A stretch of DNA of 64,000 nt from Actinophytocola gossypii (GTDB taxonomy: Bacteria; Actinomycetota; Actinomycetes; Mycobacteriales; Pseudonocardiaceae). The position numbers and the translations under genes were made by a program. Below are positions 37,901 to 42,016 of the stretch, piece after piece. The stretch is taken from positions 278,047-342,046 of the forward strand of contig NZ_JAFFZE010000016.1 in NCBI RefSeq assembly GCF_025165815.1, read 5' to 3'. The notes beneath the pieces are model-generated. The model saw only the letters and a list, made by a program, of their open reading frames with translations. It was not told the origin of the DNA and ran no database searches. Each line of letters starts with the position of its first letter. The first letter of the stretch is position 1.

Positions 37901-40900
37901 CAACCGCTACGGCGCGAGCGCGGCTCCCAACAGCGCCGGTGACTTCTCCCGGGACGCCACCAACGCCCCGAGCCGGATGGGCAACGCGGTGCTCGACGCG
38001 GTCAGCGCGACGGGCAGCGCGGCCCTCGACGCGGTGGGCTCCGGCCTGACCCGTTTCGGGCTCGGCGTCCTGATCGCGACGTTCATGGACCGGGAGTTCA
38101 CCAGCGACGAGTACGACCAGATCGTCAAACAGGTCAAGTTCGACTCCGCCGCGACGATGACCGAGCAGGCCGCGCAGCGGGAACGGAACCTGCTGGCGAT
38201 GCTCGACGAGGTGGAGACCCGGGTGGAGGCGGCCGAGGCGGACGCGTTCGGCCGGGCGTCGCCGGCCGCCGACCGGGAGCCCGTGGTCCCGGCGCCGCCC
38301 AACCCCGCCGCCCGACCGCCGGGGCACCGGGACAAGCGCGGGTTCGGCAAGCAGGGCGTGCTCCAGGCGGTGGCACTGGAGAGCATCGCGGTGAGCGCCG
38401 CCATCGCGTTCAACCAGGGCGCCGGCATGATCATCGTGGTCGCGGCGGCGTCCGCCGGGATCCTGGCGAGCTTCCCCATGCGGTACCTGCACCGGCGGGC
38501 CGAGCAGCACGCGGTCGACCGGAAGATCTTCGCGGACCGCGCGAAGGAGCGGGTGGTCGAGGCCGCAGAGTCGACCGCCGTGCGGGACTTCATGGGGACG
38601 CTGCTGACCCGGGAGGCCGCAGCCGCCGAACGCGCCCGCGAGCGCGGCCACGGACGGCACCAGCTGGCCCCGATGCCGGTGCGCCCGCCGATGCCGGCGA
38701 ACCCCGGCCCGGAGGACGTCAAGGCCATGGTGGCCTACGAGCGGGAGCTGCTCTTCCGCGAGCCGAGGCCGATGTCCCGGCTCGGCGCCCGCCTGGTCGG
38801 CCTCGACCGGCTGGAGCGGCTGGCCGACCGGGCGCTCCTGTTCGCCCGCGTCGAGGCCGGGAACAGCGCGCCGGCAGAGCAGGCCAGGGCGGACCTGGCG
38901 GCGCTGTGGCAGGCGTACCGGCAGCTGCGCGACGACGGCACACCGATGCCGTACGACCACGAGCTCTACCTCGGGACGAAGCGGCGGGTGGCCGACCAGC
39001 TGCGGACGTTCCTGGAGCAGAGCCGCGCGGTCCCCGGCGGGCGGGTGTTCTTCGCGGCCGGCGACCCGCTGCTCGACGACCCCGTCGGCACGCCGCGGCA
39101 CGAGGACGCCTACGTACTCGACGTGCACGGCGTCGAGTACGGCGCCGACGGGACCGCGATCCGCATCGGCGCGCACCTGCTCACCGTCGAGCACCTGGAC
39201 GCCATCCTCGACCTGGACCCGAACTACCACGGGCAGCCCATCCTGCTGCTCGCCTGCGGCAGCGGCCGTGGCGTGGACAGCTTCGCCCAACGCCTCGCCG
39301 ACCGCCGCCAGGTCCGGGTCGGCGGCCCGTCCGCCTACTACGGCCGGGACGACAACGGCGCGGAGTTCGTCACCGACGTCGAGGTCGACGCGAGCGGCAT
39401 CGCCCACCCCAAGTTCCCCCCGACCGGCGAGATCCGCTGGTTCGACCCGAGGCGGAACAACATCGCCCACCTCGCCCCCGACCTGGTGGAAGCACCCATC
39501 TACGTCGGCCTCGGCGCACTCGACCAACACAACCCGTGGCGCCTGCGCGGCGGCGAGTACCAACCGAGCCGGGGGGAACGCGAGCTGGCCGAACGAACCG
39601 TGGTCGACCGGAGAGCCATCGGCGGAAGACACGCGGCCACGGTGCTGCTCGCCCGGCTCGACGACGGGTCCCTGACGGTGTTGAAACCGGTGCACAGCGA
39701 GGCGGTCAAGACCCGGAACAGCGACGACGCACTCAAAATGCGGCTGCCCGTCGGCGGCAGGCTGGCCCAGCGGGACGTGGCCGCGTCGCGGCTGGACGAG
39801 ATGTTCGGGTTCGGACTGGTGCCCACCACGACGATGGTCGAGGACAGCCGGCACGGGCCCGCTTCGCTCCAGCGGTTCGCCGAACGCCGGAACAAGGGCG
39901 GAATCGTCGACGACTTCCCGTGGCAGCGGCAACAGCAGTTGGCGGTGCTCGACTACGTCATCGGCAACCTGGACCGGAACCCCGGGAACTACCTGACCAG
40001 CCCGGCCGGCGATCCGGTCGCCATCGACAACTCCTACTCGTTCCCCCACGGCACGGCCTACCCGATCGTCTCCGGCTTCGTCGCGAGCCAGCTCGGCCAG
40101 CCGCTCGACCGCGAGGTGCTGATGGCGGTGCTCGCGGTGAAACCGGAGGCGATGCGGACCATGCTGCTGGCCACCGGGCTGGGCAGCGTGGCCGTCGACC
40201 TGGCCGTCGCCCGCCTGCGGGAGATCCAGCGGTTCAAGCGCATCCTCGGGACGGCCTGGAGCGGCGAGATCACCGACCCGTACGGCACCGTCGTGCCGAA
40301 GCTGGGCCCGGACGACCGCCCGCCGAGGCGACCGGGGAAACGGTTCCAGCTGTTCGGGCGGAACCGCGGCGGCGCTCCGCCGCCGCCCGCACCGCCGCGC
40401 CCCGACCCTGGCTCACCGTGGTCCGCGGCCGGCGGCCTGCCGCTCGAGCCGGATCCGGACCCCGACCGGCTCGGGCCGGCGCGCGAGCACGATCCGGCCG
40501 ACGTCCTGCTCCACCTGTACGACCGGAGCATGCCCTACCCGGGCGGAAGGGCGTTCTACGCGCCGGGCGACGCGCTGCTCGACGGCATCACCCTGGTCCG
40601 GCCGATGCCGGGCTACTTCACCCTGGACCTGCACGGCGGTCGCCATTCGGTCCGGGTGGGGAACCGTCTGCTGAACGCCGAGCACCTCGTTCTGCTCGCC
40701 CAGCGGGACCCTCGATGGCGCGGGCAACCGATCCGGCTGCTCGCGAGCCGGACCGGGCAGGACGACGACGGCATCGCGCAGCGACTCGCCGACCTGAGCG
40801 GGTCTCCGGTGATGGCCCCGACCGGGCTCGTCGCCGCCGCCGACGGCGATATCTTCGTCGTCGACGGTGACCTCACCGCGAGCGGCATACCTTCCCGCCG

Positions 40901-41657
40901 CTCGACGACGGGCGAGATGCGTGTCTTCCATCCCCGGGTTCGTCGCGCCCCCGGGCCCGTCGCCCCGCGTGCGATCCCGGAGCTGGTCGACCCGCCCGCA
41001 CTGGACCGGCACAACCCATGGGGCGTGCGGGACGGCGGCCCGACCGACGACGAGGAACCCGCGCTGCTCCACCGGGAGGGCGCGCTACCGCCGGTCGACC
41101 GCCTGCCGATGACCATGGAGACCGTGCGCCGGGTCGCCGAGAAGTACGGTGTGGACATCAGCGGGATGGTGTTCGAGCTGCGGCCGAAGCGGGCGAACAT
41201 CGACGGGATCACCCGGCCCGACACGACGGTTGTCCTCTGCCGCCGCGCGTTCCGGCACGGCGAGGCGTGGTTGGCGCGCACGCTGTACCACGAGCGGTTC
41301 CACGTCGAGGAACTGCGCGCGGGGCTGCCGTACCCGGAAACCGAGTGGGAGGAGGAGCCGTTCGAGAACCGCGCCTACGACGCCGAGTTCAGCTGGTGGG
41401 ACGCGCACCCGCTCAACGAGGACAACCCCGCGTTCACCCCGAACGTGCCGGACCAGCCCACCATCGAGGTCAAGGGCAGCGGCGGAACGGCCGTCGTCGT
41501 CGTGCACGGGCGGCCCACCGCCGCCGAACTCGCCGCACTGATCCGGCAACATCCCAGCTGGGGTGGGCGGGACGTCCGCCTCCGCGGCTCGTTCGTCCTG
41601 TCCGAGGAAGGCCGGCAGGAGCTGCGGAACGGGCTCGGAGTGGCGGTCCGCGGCTGA
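22962..41657 (+). CDS. Giant multidomain protein, probable ESX-exported toxin/effector (6,231 codons)
   Basis: A single open frame of 18.7 kb. Order by residue: 1-110, WXG-like helical domain (W65...G70); 110-200, hydrophobic; 374-450, seven 11-residue repeats; 450-800, Gly/Pro/Ser/Thr linker; 825-2060 (A), 2067-3320 (B) and 4510-5460 (C), three copies of a large module with hydrophobic hairpins, an invariant GRWY and Ala-rich coiled coil; 3320-3740, tandem small H/C-type modules; 3757-4076, duplicated zincin domain with HEMTH at 4036-4040; 4167-4486, two 165-residue coiled-coil repeats; 5380-5460, clan CD-like site H5389/C5432; 5545-5780, PI3/4-kinase-like domain; 6043-6160, zincin with HERFH at 6110-6114; a last degenerate H/C module. 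No signal peptide. Codon bias fits this frame throughout except 35188-35445, where another frame is coding, so the native product may be shorter or the gene a recent fusion. Function as a contact toxin is inference. Confidence 0.75.
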   Translation: MGMPEPQDPSGLWAKVKELAVYPIWPPDDESKVYALADKWFETATMLDEVAASFEAEAMRVASSWMDTVGARFLTGLVTLSTYYRHVAEQMRVFSGGVREYGDQILEAKISTIIEIAVSAPLYFALSRIPGGGRLANHVAHWVAGRLTTMITGIAARGIAGLARVTIEIGKEMFDGGFNNALTQVTSMLMGARERFNVREVGYNAIVEGVGGTLSEGLSLVGRWARAGMNNIIRKVGGNPDYELPSAPNTMAVRVITGGMRNGLVSPNATVIVDNYDDPEQLANWRNYRDAVAEQGLATAIVSTPRTIATDLAIQHNMQRFGPVGYELEALLGGGPGDGGGGGGDKLPAGPVPDGDSGPGGKEPGAAGPPGTGEPGTSTGGSTGNPGTSTGGSTENPGTSTGGSTENPGTSTGGSTENPGTSTGGSTENPGTSTGGSTGNPGTSTGGSATGPGGSAGGLTGGPGGAPGGVGGLGGSSTGAAGGPGDVSGGGQPHNPGGTQAGPAPGGAAAGPPPGADGGADGGSQSTAGSPGDGGGGAGRPTAPSGGGSDGGPPSRTMSGGGESGTQQQGTRNDSTDDGPRVSDTADQHQSNENQAAPDQPAGRPDADSTEGSTTGPTEVPSETGTSTNDSSGPAPNDSADDSRSGDQSAGPTGGLIAAGAPVAPAHTPGAPRAHPPPAGAPVAPAHTVSGPVLGTGTARDEQRRASDEDARESADAAKPNEVNGEPTLNGTDDDTGTESTTETATDSPDETAGTGTDDSAPAPVEMGGALAAAAAGVAGPDTGPQPRRPGPAPRHTRVDRGAPGSSIGALTGKTVIPAPSSPLGRRVYSGTAKRMPGFAAKADRTPKAALTERMIRELIGDVAKAAGIESIEKKADVYLGVRKGLSEFRFRVVVGETHDGNPAEFTVGDDGVGVIVVSPTLVSSTTAWLRGAMVKRALAHEISELNQILLGNDDHEVAHSHGRQAELRVLEAEHLAASAPRARNRVRRALVRHHMRLLAEEMRVHPTQDGSQQHKARLERPVERIVDQHFPIGSRASFHAFLQERNDGLPSHGWFMGTSLVTGTLPGFGVALVWGTAGGNPVFGGALALSTLVAGLGSGLIGRWYAKVSLDAADALKAKEAERHAYEAAQRIKEVLDPLLAAARGTAFADPADAPTEPPPIAEALTGLPKRWQRLVRWLPNLMGTVASGVMIPVGPFPGPVDPGAPPGTPPPVAEFSPRTFGGMLAASLAVLGGGPIVEKWFRTRQVAAELAQIEVQGDALTKQETEFVEGVIADFHMVRAWFDTIDGEKSQPPVVHAPPPRAPDYHGGGPNALHFGASLAPDSGAPMFRALVEIIGNLQGREALLTGALGASRSVTGVLIGAIVDRRFHETEMRILDERVRHDLTVDQAFRQQQRIELIKQVFERVLSEIQLAARQRIHGPDPAPQPKPVGAAERRRLVREADDRVRAERARVEARHAAAVAEDARAEAAAAELDAKRAGVAGDRGHPLVVAAEAAAARAVTATANAEAAEQVAAAAAARAGIAEQDATPNPAPNQGDDQAKPVSAVRRRLLHQAANAHAAAQKARAVADYTAMRAEQVEVAAEQAKITAEKATIAARAARAAEDPASPLSSESDQAAERAREARYREADARQEAVLARQRADQAAAEATRTLEAARTAADRAGLTAAEADANTPIGAPLISKAPAVPPEPRSTPLATPSGPAPSTVQSKRSYLRHGTVRNSLSWAAIGGAAWVVNSLHDTPIYPGYAVAALGVGSAIAIGGWVQRWRDRRATAEAEDRLIDADRAAAQETSKAAQGPRLDYLMNILLREIAVEESGTVADPDPAIEPTAPPSMTPTHIGPGHPWFTEYIRTMVDLENRALDQEPRPYLLFDRRLRGLTRLGAELRHIDELRERAERTGDRRELDQAIRDLDDTWFFYQRLMVTAKDMPEPGLAPAKLAEERAKYPLTLGRAPKVPGALLPAMADALAASRVTPGGRAFHPAADTASHAAAQDAEPRDGYYTVHVPDGWFGTDGLATVLRHDPTWQGQPVWVAGAGLTDEQAATLEQELGVKVRSDPPPPPGPSVTGAAGARPGFTAKDNRAPMARQTLRKLEHLLADENTRHRVAAAAGLADIVMDGPVNGWGVRADGGRFPFRVTVGPTQNGNPAEYTVVNGRTTIRFAPTLLASTPLWMRSIALKVGLGHELGEVNQKLLGNDAPDLLVGQNPGDRTETSAHDHGRQTELRVLDAEYRTATGPARVLKRIALRHHMRLLAEEISVHPTKANSRQLKTRLSADVERIVDEHFPVGSRGSWHARLGPQGDGVQSHKSFIVTALVTKTLPGFAVGVILGGALGNPTFGGAVALSALAVGLGDGLLGRWYAKKVKAATDAVKHREAEWHAYASAMLVKEMVDPLLAAARGTAFADPEHAPTEPVPDDYTRLTGVPALRDRLIHATPLVFGAAAASTMLPIASLVPTDPALGVASSRFDVSRAVLAMWLTGAAVTGATPFLERWFQQRKMAGQLTRYGQLRAPLSAQEAEFAAAVTNTLHMFMAWVDSVDEVRSQPHVVTPRPPAPPPDFGDWPGFAHFGAWSSRRGIQSTLRALLFYGPHLPNRDAALAGGLGVGRGLLATLVGAIADRIMFAKERGLHDRRDLHEFTTDQAFDQQLRYELIKDVLVSILPKIHAARMVRALGFDPATTPVGKAQRLRLAHAPHADPEARRARITAEYTALLGERAHRYATDATAAARVAGNAVDEAGVGPDHPLAQKAAAATARMKDAVAAAEDAARRAEAAATKAGLSAPPNLAGTGEQSAGQGRTTPVNAATRRLLTNAANTNAAAQRARVTAEHTAMRAEQARRDATDAGVAVGRARQEAEAAAARTAPRTDRPVNAAEQRRRDLADAAAERVRAAEEHAARTDRRRKVAERRAEAAASAAAEAAASARKAAARAGLSAADLDANTPVGAPMLSTPPAVAPEPRLTPLDLPTEPVPTTVAERRTYLRFGAIVGTAGWAGTALLAYAVNSLSTTPIVPGFLIAAFGAASAVGVGGWVARWKDRLSASQAKNERDVRKRESRQEASLAAQPERFRHLMTLFEREIAVEGRGTAVPTPDPVFEPTAPPSMTPTHIDAGHPWFTQYVRTMVELERAALDQEIRPYLLFDARLRGLAQLTADLRGIDELRRLAEETGDSRALDQAVRDLEDTWFFYQRLMATAKPMPRPGLSAAELAEERARHPFTLGRRPRIPGALLRSLADALVASEVTPNGRSFRPVGEASEEHEGYHNVHVPPGEQGFGVRPLATMLRFDPNWRGQDVWLHGTDLTPDELTALGRRLGVAVRAEPTHRLEPPRTPADLVAASVTTRAGRSFHAPERADLHELARWMPPVPDRHVLHVLGAIDHVVIEGEPRDAAEFAAVILADPSRGDRPVVVDAADIGVSAPFIEELRAHLDRAGVRVESDTTLADALLQSSVTPSGRAFFPADDTAAHEAARTVPRTPRFHTVQVRIAPDGGFQLGDRSVTPTEMARVFRHDPSWNRERTPGLWLVDPSGLVTTRHLDELASFLGAPVRADDTRVGDALAASKIVQGNRVFGEPLPTRPAFPPVHTLYAIGDLDGILVNGRLFDVEGTRRLITADPEWRGRPVHIAGPVGLRPEKLQELETLLGVPVTGDTTIADTLADSHPVRGGRSFLPDGAVLTPPRETYHTIHLHADQFSVTELKALIRHDPTRHGKDVVLAIAGPDIAPDHLADLRHALGVDITTAPSRPGGTSTPAPDPAGQSLGHTGLRFTSDALDALRATAGTDDLVLDVRSFAPTESDTEPDVPDGGDQLTPTHDTVHLHAAYAGLGLTVENPATGEPVDVEVVIVTDPSELAYLDRHGATARTRLLASGPQIRFAPTSFADSEMLVGTIAYQLTYVHHRLAGIRVTSENSDELEAAARAGQALAVVAYRETVADLEQDQFRPTASRGNTDVLASGDHLPLTPDTALQHAALAGITPTIEHPTTGEPVHVEFVTVTDPAELAYLDDHHASARTRILPTGPQLRLGPASFVDNETLVAAIAHEMTHVHQRLSGIRVTSDNRATLETEAHANETPALEEYRNNAANQVRRGQDIPAAGGRATGVGPAGEGSDRAGNGAAPGGHGTAGARTGTGVPDPDADRNEPADPADRPGGPDGAPGRSGADQQRVAPRPDPGKQQLRRDTSAVTVAAQETARAAAERARQAAERATAAAEHAEDVATQARTAADQNPATDTHARFAEDRAALAAKEARIAGLDADTATGAANRAAELATTDHVTRRALHRDAERARIAAQEADLAATQATVAADRAQRFAEQGRNAATAAAAAAGGTATEPKQETHQPTPGKRQLLRDGATAHETARAAAERARQAAEQATAAAEHAEDVATQARTAADQNPAADTHARFAEDRAALAAKEARIAGLDADTATGAANRAAELATTDHVTRRALHRNATRARITAQEAELAATQATTAADRAQRFAEQGRNAATAAAAIKPTDQANQQSDQPTTGEPARAEPDTPPTFPVRALPHSTFRVDSDAVPNRWIGEHARGAMSRVKDDAAMRGVEETRRGHYRVTRKDGSTFVVTVVAKEVQDGHPAEVVVIGADRGLIRVSPRLAEDLVDLAVASGLAQLGDRLAGNDVEQDLLTRDHHPGSASTLSAHDVGREAELRHLHRTRAAAAKQGLPHQRRHTKVWQALVEDMGVHPEEEGGPQRRAVTTADTRYLIDGFVANTRRPSWVHEPSGYTPWKAFIPVFGASILPGAAATAAIAGLSIASGGSLAVAAAVGVMNLGTAVAGTLVGRWYGRREKDMVDAGHGYYGKKRAYDIAEKRREPLNALLARMRTMGIDVNDPGPPEPPVTDPEPRQVQRYRNLLINRGLPPVIGAIAATPLLAVGLPPWNLVTHWGIAGFAAAFGPVAERYLRKRMVPREWTWFDEIARELDRRNARFDQRFLAHVHELLDRIDRIAGTNPPSVAPVREPIPDITIDNNPANRYGASAAPNSAGDFSRDATNAPSRMGNAVLDAVSATGSAALDAVGSGLTRFGLGVLIATFMDREFTSDEYDQIVKQVKFDSAATMTEQAAQRERNLLAMLDEVETRVEAAEADAFGRASPAADREPVVPAPPNPAARPPGHRDKRGFGKQGVLQAVALESIAVSAAIAFNQGAGMIIVVAAASAGILASFPMRYLHRRAEQHAVDRKIFADRAKERVVEAAESTAVRDFMGTLLTREAAAAERARERGHGRHQLAPMPVRPPMPANPGPEDVKAMVAYERELLFREPRPMSRLGARLVGLDRLERLADRALLFARVEAGNSAPAEQARADLAALWQAYRQLRDDGTPMPYDHELYLGTKRRVADQLRTFLEQSRAVPGGRVFFAAGDPLLDDPVGTPRHEDAYVLDVHGVEYGADGTAIRIGAHLLTVEHLDAILDLDPNYHGQPILLLACGSGRGVDSFAQRLADRRQVRVGGPSAYYGRDDNGAEFVTDVEVDASGIAHPKFPPTGEIRWFDPRRNNIAHLAPDLVEAPIYVGLGALDQHNPWRLRGGEYQPSRGERELAERTVVDRRAIGGRHAATVLLARLDDGSLTVLKPVHSEAVKTRNSDDALKMRLPVGGRLAQRDVAASRLDEMFGFGLVPTTTMVEDSRHGPASLQRFAERRNKGGIVDDFPWQRQQQLAVLDYVIGNLDRNPGNYLTSPAGDPVAIDNSYSFPHGTAYPIVSGFVASQLGQPLDREVLMAVLAVKPEAMRTMLLATGLGSVAVDLAVARLREIQRFKRILGTAWSGEITDPYGTVVPKLGPDDRPPRRPGKRFQLFGRNRGGAPPPPAPPRPDPGSPWSAAGGLPLEPDPDPDRLGPAREHDPADVLLHLYDRSMPYPGGRAFYAPGDALLDGITLVRPMPGYFTLDLHGGRHSVRVGNRLLNAEHLVLLAQRDPRWRGQPIRLLASRTGQDDDGIAQRLADLSGSPVMAPTGLVAAADGDIFVVDGDLTASGIPSRRSTTGEMRVFHPRVRRAPGPVAPRAIPELVDPPALDRHNPWGVRDGGPTDDEEPALLHREGALPPVDRLPMTMETVRRVAEKYGVDISGMVFELRPKRANIDGITRPDTTVVLCRRAFRHGEAWLARTLYHERFHVEELRAGLPYPETEWEEEPFENRAYDAEFSWWDAHPLNEDNPAFTPNVPDQPTIEVKGSGGTAVVVVHGRPTAAELAALIRQHPSWGGRDVRLRGSFVLSEEGRQELRNGLGVAVRG
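24081..24311 (+). repeat. 33-bp tandem repeat, seven units, in the giant gene
   Basis: Units encode NPGTSTGGSTE with G/E and N/E variation: seven in-frame copies, the middle ones nearly identical at DNA level. The protein stretch is a flexible linker after the helical domain. Unit number is a candidate for strain-to-strain variation. Confidence 0.93.
24896..24936. repeat. Perfect inverted repeat, 19-bp arms and 3-base loop, inside the giant gene
   Basis: The left arm 24896-24914 (CGGCGATCAGTCCGCCGGT) is the exact complement of 24918-24936 around CCG. It encodes GDQSAGPTGGLIAA in the linker. A stem this long is not required by the protein and has no T-run after it. Confidence 0.9.
24945..25024 (+). 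repeat. 60-bp-spaced direct repeat with a ten-C tract
   Basis: A 20-base element (CCGGTCGCGCCGGCCCACAC) occurs at 24945-24964 and again at 25005-25024. Between them is a run of ten C (24986-24995) in the coding strand. Loss or gain of one C would stop or shift the giant frame early. Confidence 0.85.
25440..29140 (+). repeat. Module A of the giant protein
   Basis: Start marker MPGFAAKADRTP; end marker LEQELGVKVRSDP. Order: a mixed domain with AHEISELNQ and HGRQAELRVLEAE, two hydrophobic segments ending GRWYAK, DPLLAAARGTAFADP, a second hydrophobic pair, an Ala-rich coiled coil, a third hydrophobic pair, then WFFYQRLM and a degenerate H-type small module (YYTVHVPDG). Module B repeats the same order. 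Confidence 0.88.
29160..32930 (+). repeat. Module B of the giant protein
   Basis: Closest copy of module A: RPGFTAKDNRAP, GHELGEVNQKLLGND, HGRQTELRVLDAEY, GRWYAKK, DPLLAAARGTAFADP, coiled coil, ANTPVGAPMLS (ANTPIGAPLIS in A), WFFYQRLMATAK, and the small module YHNVHVPPG. Many residues and some DNA blocks are shared with A, implying duplication within the gene. Confidence 0.88.
32940..34180 (+). repeat. Tandem degenerate H/C-type small modules in the giant protein
   Basis: Four units of about 70-115 residues with a common layout: a GR(S/A/V)F leader, an H/Y strand (VLHV, HTVQV, HTLYA, HTIHL), then (R/A)(H/D)DP(S/T/E).., a strand, and a final L(G)(V/A)xV. None keeps a cysteine after the second strand. 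They continue the small modules that close A and B and resemble the intact copy at 39100-39330. Confidence 0.75.
34390..35187 (+). other. Duplicated zincin-type domain within the giant protein, second copy with HEMTH
   Basis: The two ~125-residue copies share TGEPV(D/H)VE, a VTDP(S/A)ELAYLD block and RLLASGPQ/RILPTGPQ. Copy 2 has AHEMTHVHQRLSGIRV with H4036, E4037 and H4040, a zinc-protease HExxH motif; copy 1 reads AYQLTYVHHRLAGIRV, having lost the first two ligands (Y3887, Q3888). A downstream LETEAHANE may supply the third ligand. Copy 1 is therefore probably catalytically dead. Confidence 0.8.
35188..35445 (+). CDS. Small gene nested out of frame in the giant gene; EF-Tu domain II-like barrel
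   Basis: 85 residues, one base off the giant frame. GGAGGAG lies 10 bases before the ATG. Third codon positions are overwhelmingly G/C in this frame but A/T-rich in the giant frame over the same bases, so this is the frame under coding selection. FVVDKTYLLPEDELLASGRL followed by GVIEPGTVL, then RLTLRID and ALQDGVVL, resembles the beta barrel of translation-factor domain II (compare GRVERGVIKVG in EF-Tu). No GTPase domain. Position just after the HEMTH domain suggests an original toxin-plus-small-gene cassette, perhaps toxin and partner or immunity. The stop TAG is at 35443. Confidence 0.62.
   Translation: MPPTRFVVDKTYLLPEDELLASGRLEKGVIEPGTVLHREDTGQQVRVLELEFPTPTQTGTNRLTLRIDPADRTALQDGVVLTSSE
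35460..36416 (+). repeat. Tandem duplication (495-bp period) encoding Ala-rich coiled coil
   Basis: Two nearly identical copies start PGKQQLRRD and PGKRQLLRD. From 35524 the offset is exactly 495 bases; shared landmarks include GCACGATTCG at 35646 and 36141. The first copy has a four-codon insertion at its start. Each copy encodes about 150 residues of ARAAAERARQAAE-type helix. Confidence 0.93.
36520..39090 (+). repeat. Module C of the giant protein, diverged
   Basis: Retains the order of modules A and B (mixed domain, hydrophobic hairpin, GRWY, second hydrophobic pair, helical region, third pair, GGRVFFAAGD leader) but with low identity. The HE motif of A/B is replaced by ASGLAQLGDRL, and the coiled coil is shortened because the 165-residue repeats precede it. 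Confidence 0.75.
39100..39330 (+). other. Clan CD-like cysteine peptidase site in the giant protein
   Basis: YVLDVHG (H5389) is followed 43 residues later by PILLLACGSG (C5432). A hydrophobic strand ending H-G, then one ending A-C, is the signature of caspase-fold (clan CD) peptidases, including toxin self-processing domains. This is the only one of about nine related modules in the protein with both residues; the copy near 40610-40830 has DLHGG but LLASRTG. Confidence 0.6.
39594..40300 (+). other. PI3/4-kinase-like catalytic domain in the giant protein
   Basis: Strand LTVLKPVHSEA supplies a candidate ATP lysine (K5575). GNLDRNPGN (D5671, N5676) and AIDN (D5689) reproduce the catalytic D-R-x-x-x-N and metal-binding D-N layout of the phosphoinositide-kinase-like/HipA-like superfamily, and SYSFPHG follows. 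A helical segment with MLLATGLGS closes the domain. Substrate, lipid or protein, cannot be deduced. Confidence 0.65.
41085..41440 (+). other. C-terminal zincin-type toxin domain in the giant protein
   Basis: LARTLYHERFHVEELRAG holds HExxH (H6110, E6111, H6114). A conserved acidic stretch (WEEEPFENRAYDAEFSWWD) 20-40 residues later could give the third zinc ligand. The location near the C-terminus of a very large exported protein is that of toxin domains in polymorphic toxins. Confidence 0.6.
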
Positions 41658-41685
41658 CGCGACGACCGAACGAAGAGGTGGTGAC

Positions 41686-41991
41686 ATGGAACAACCGGAA
41701 ACGGGTGGCCAGTTCGACAGGTGGCTGGACGCCTACGAGGCGATGTACGCGGCCCTTCCCGAACACGGTGACAGCACGTGTCCGAACTGCGGACAGCCGG
41801 CACTGCGTCTGGTGTTCACCGGAGAACCGAGCAGGCGGATCGGCTGGGCGCAGCTGTGGTGCGAGAACTGCCAGCTTGGCATCCACATCTCCCGCACGGC
41901 CGTACCGGACGACGTGCCGATGAACGACCGGCACACGCCGGTGGCGGAACGGGCCCTGTACGTGCCCAACTACACCCTGGTCACGCCCTGA
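41686..41991 (+). CDS. Small zinc-ribbon protein next to the giant gene, possible immunity protein
   Basis: 101 residues. Two CxxC pairs, CPNCGQ at 32-37 and CENCQ at 64-68, define a zinc ribbon; otherwise acidic and soluble. The ATG at 41686 has GAAGAGG upstream and lies 28 bases after the giant stop. I do not recognise a specific family. Small single-domain genes directly after toxin genes often encode immunity proteins, so that is the leading guess, without motif evidence. Confidence 0.72.
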   Translation: MEQPETGGQFDRWLDAYEAMYAALPEHGDSTCPNCGQPALRLVFTGEPSRRIGWAQLWCENCQLGIHISRTAVPDDVPMNDRHTPVAERALYVPNYTLVTP

Positions 41992-42016
41992 CCAGCGGAG
42001 TCTCACGGAGGAAACC

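Noticed and set aside
34821..40049. 1,742-codon antisense open frame
   Set aside because: Same cause; the Gly/Val-rich stretch is the complement of the Ala-rich coiled coil and shows no independent motif.
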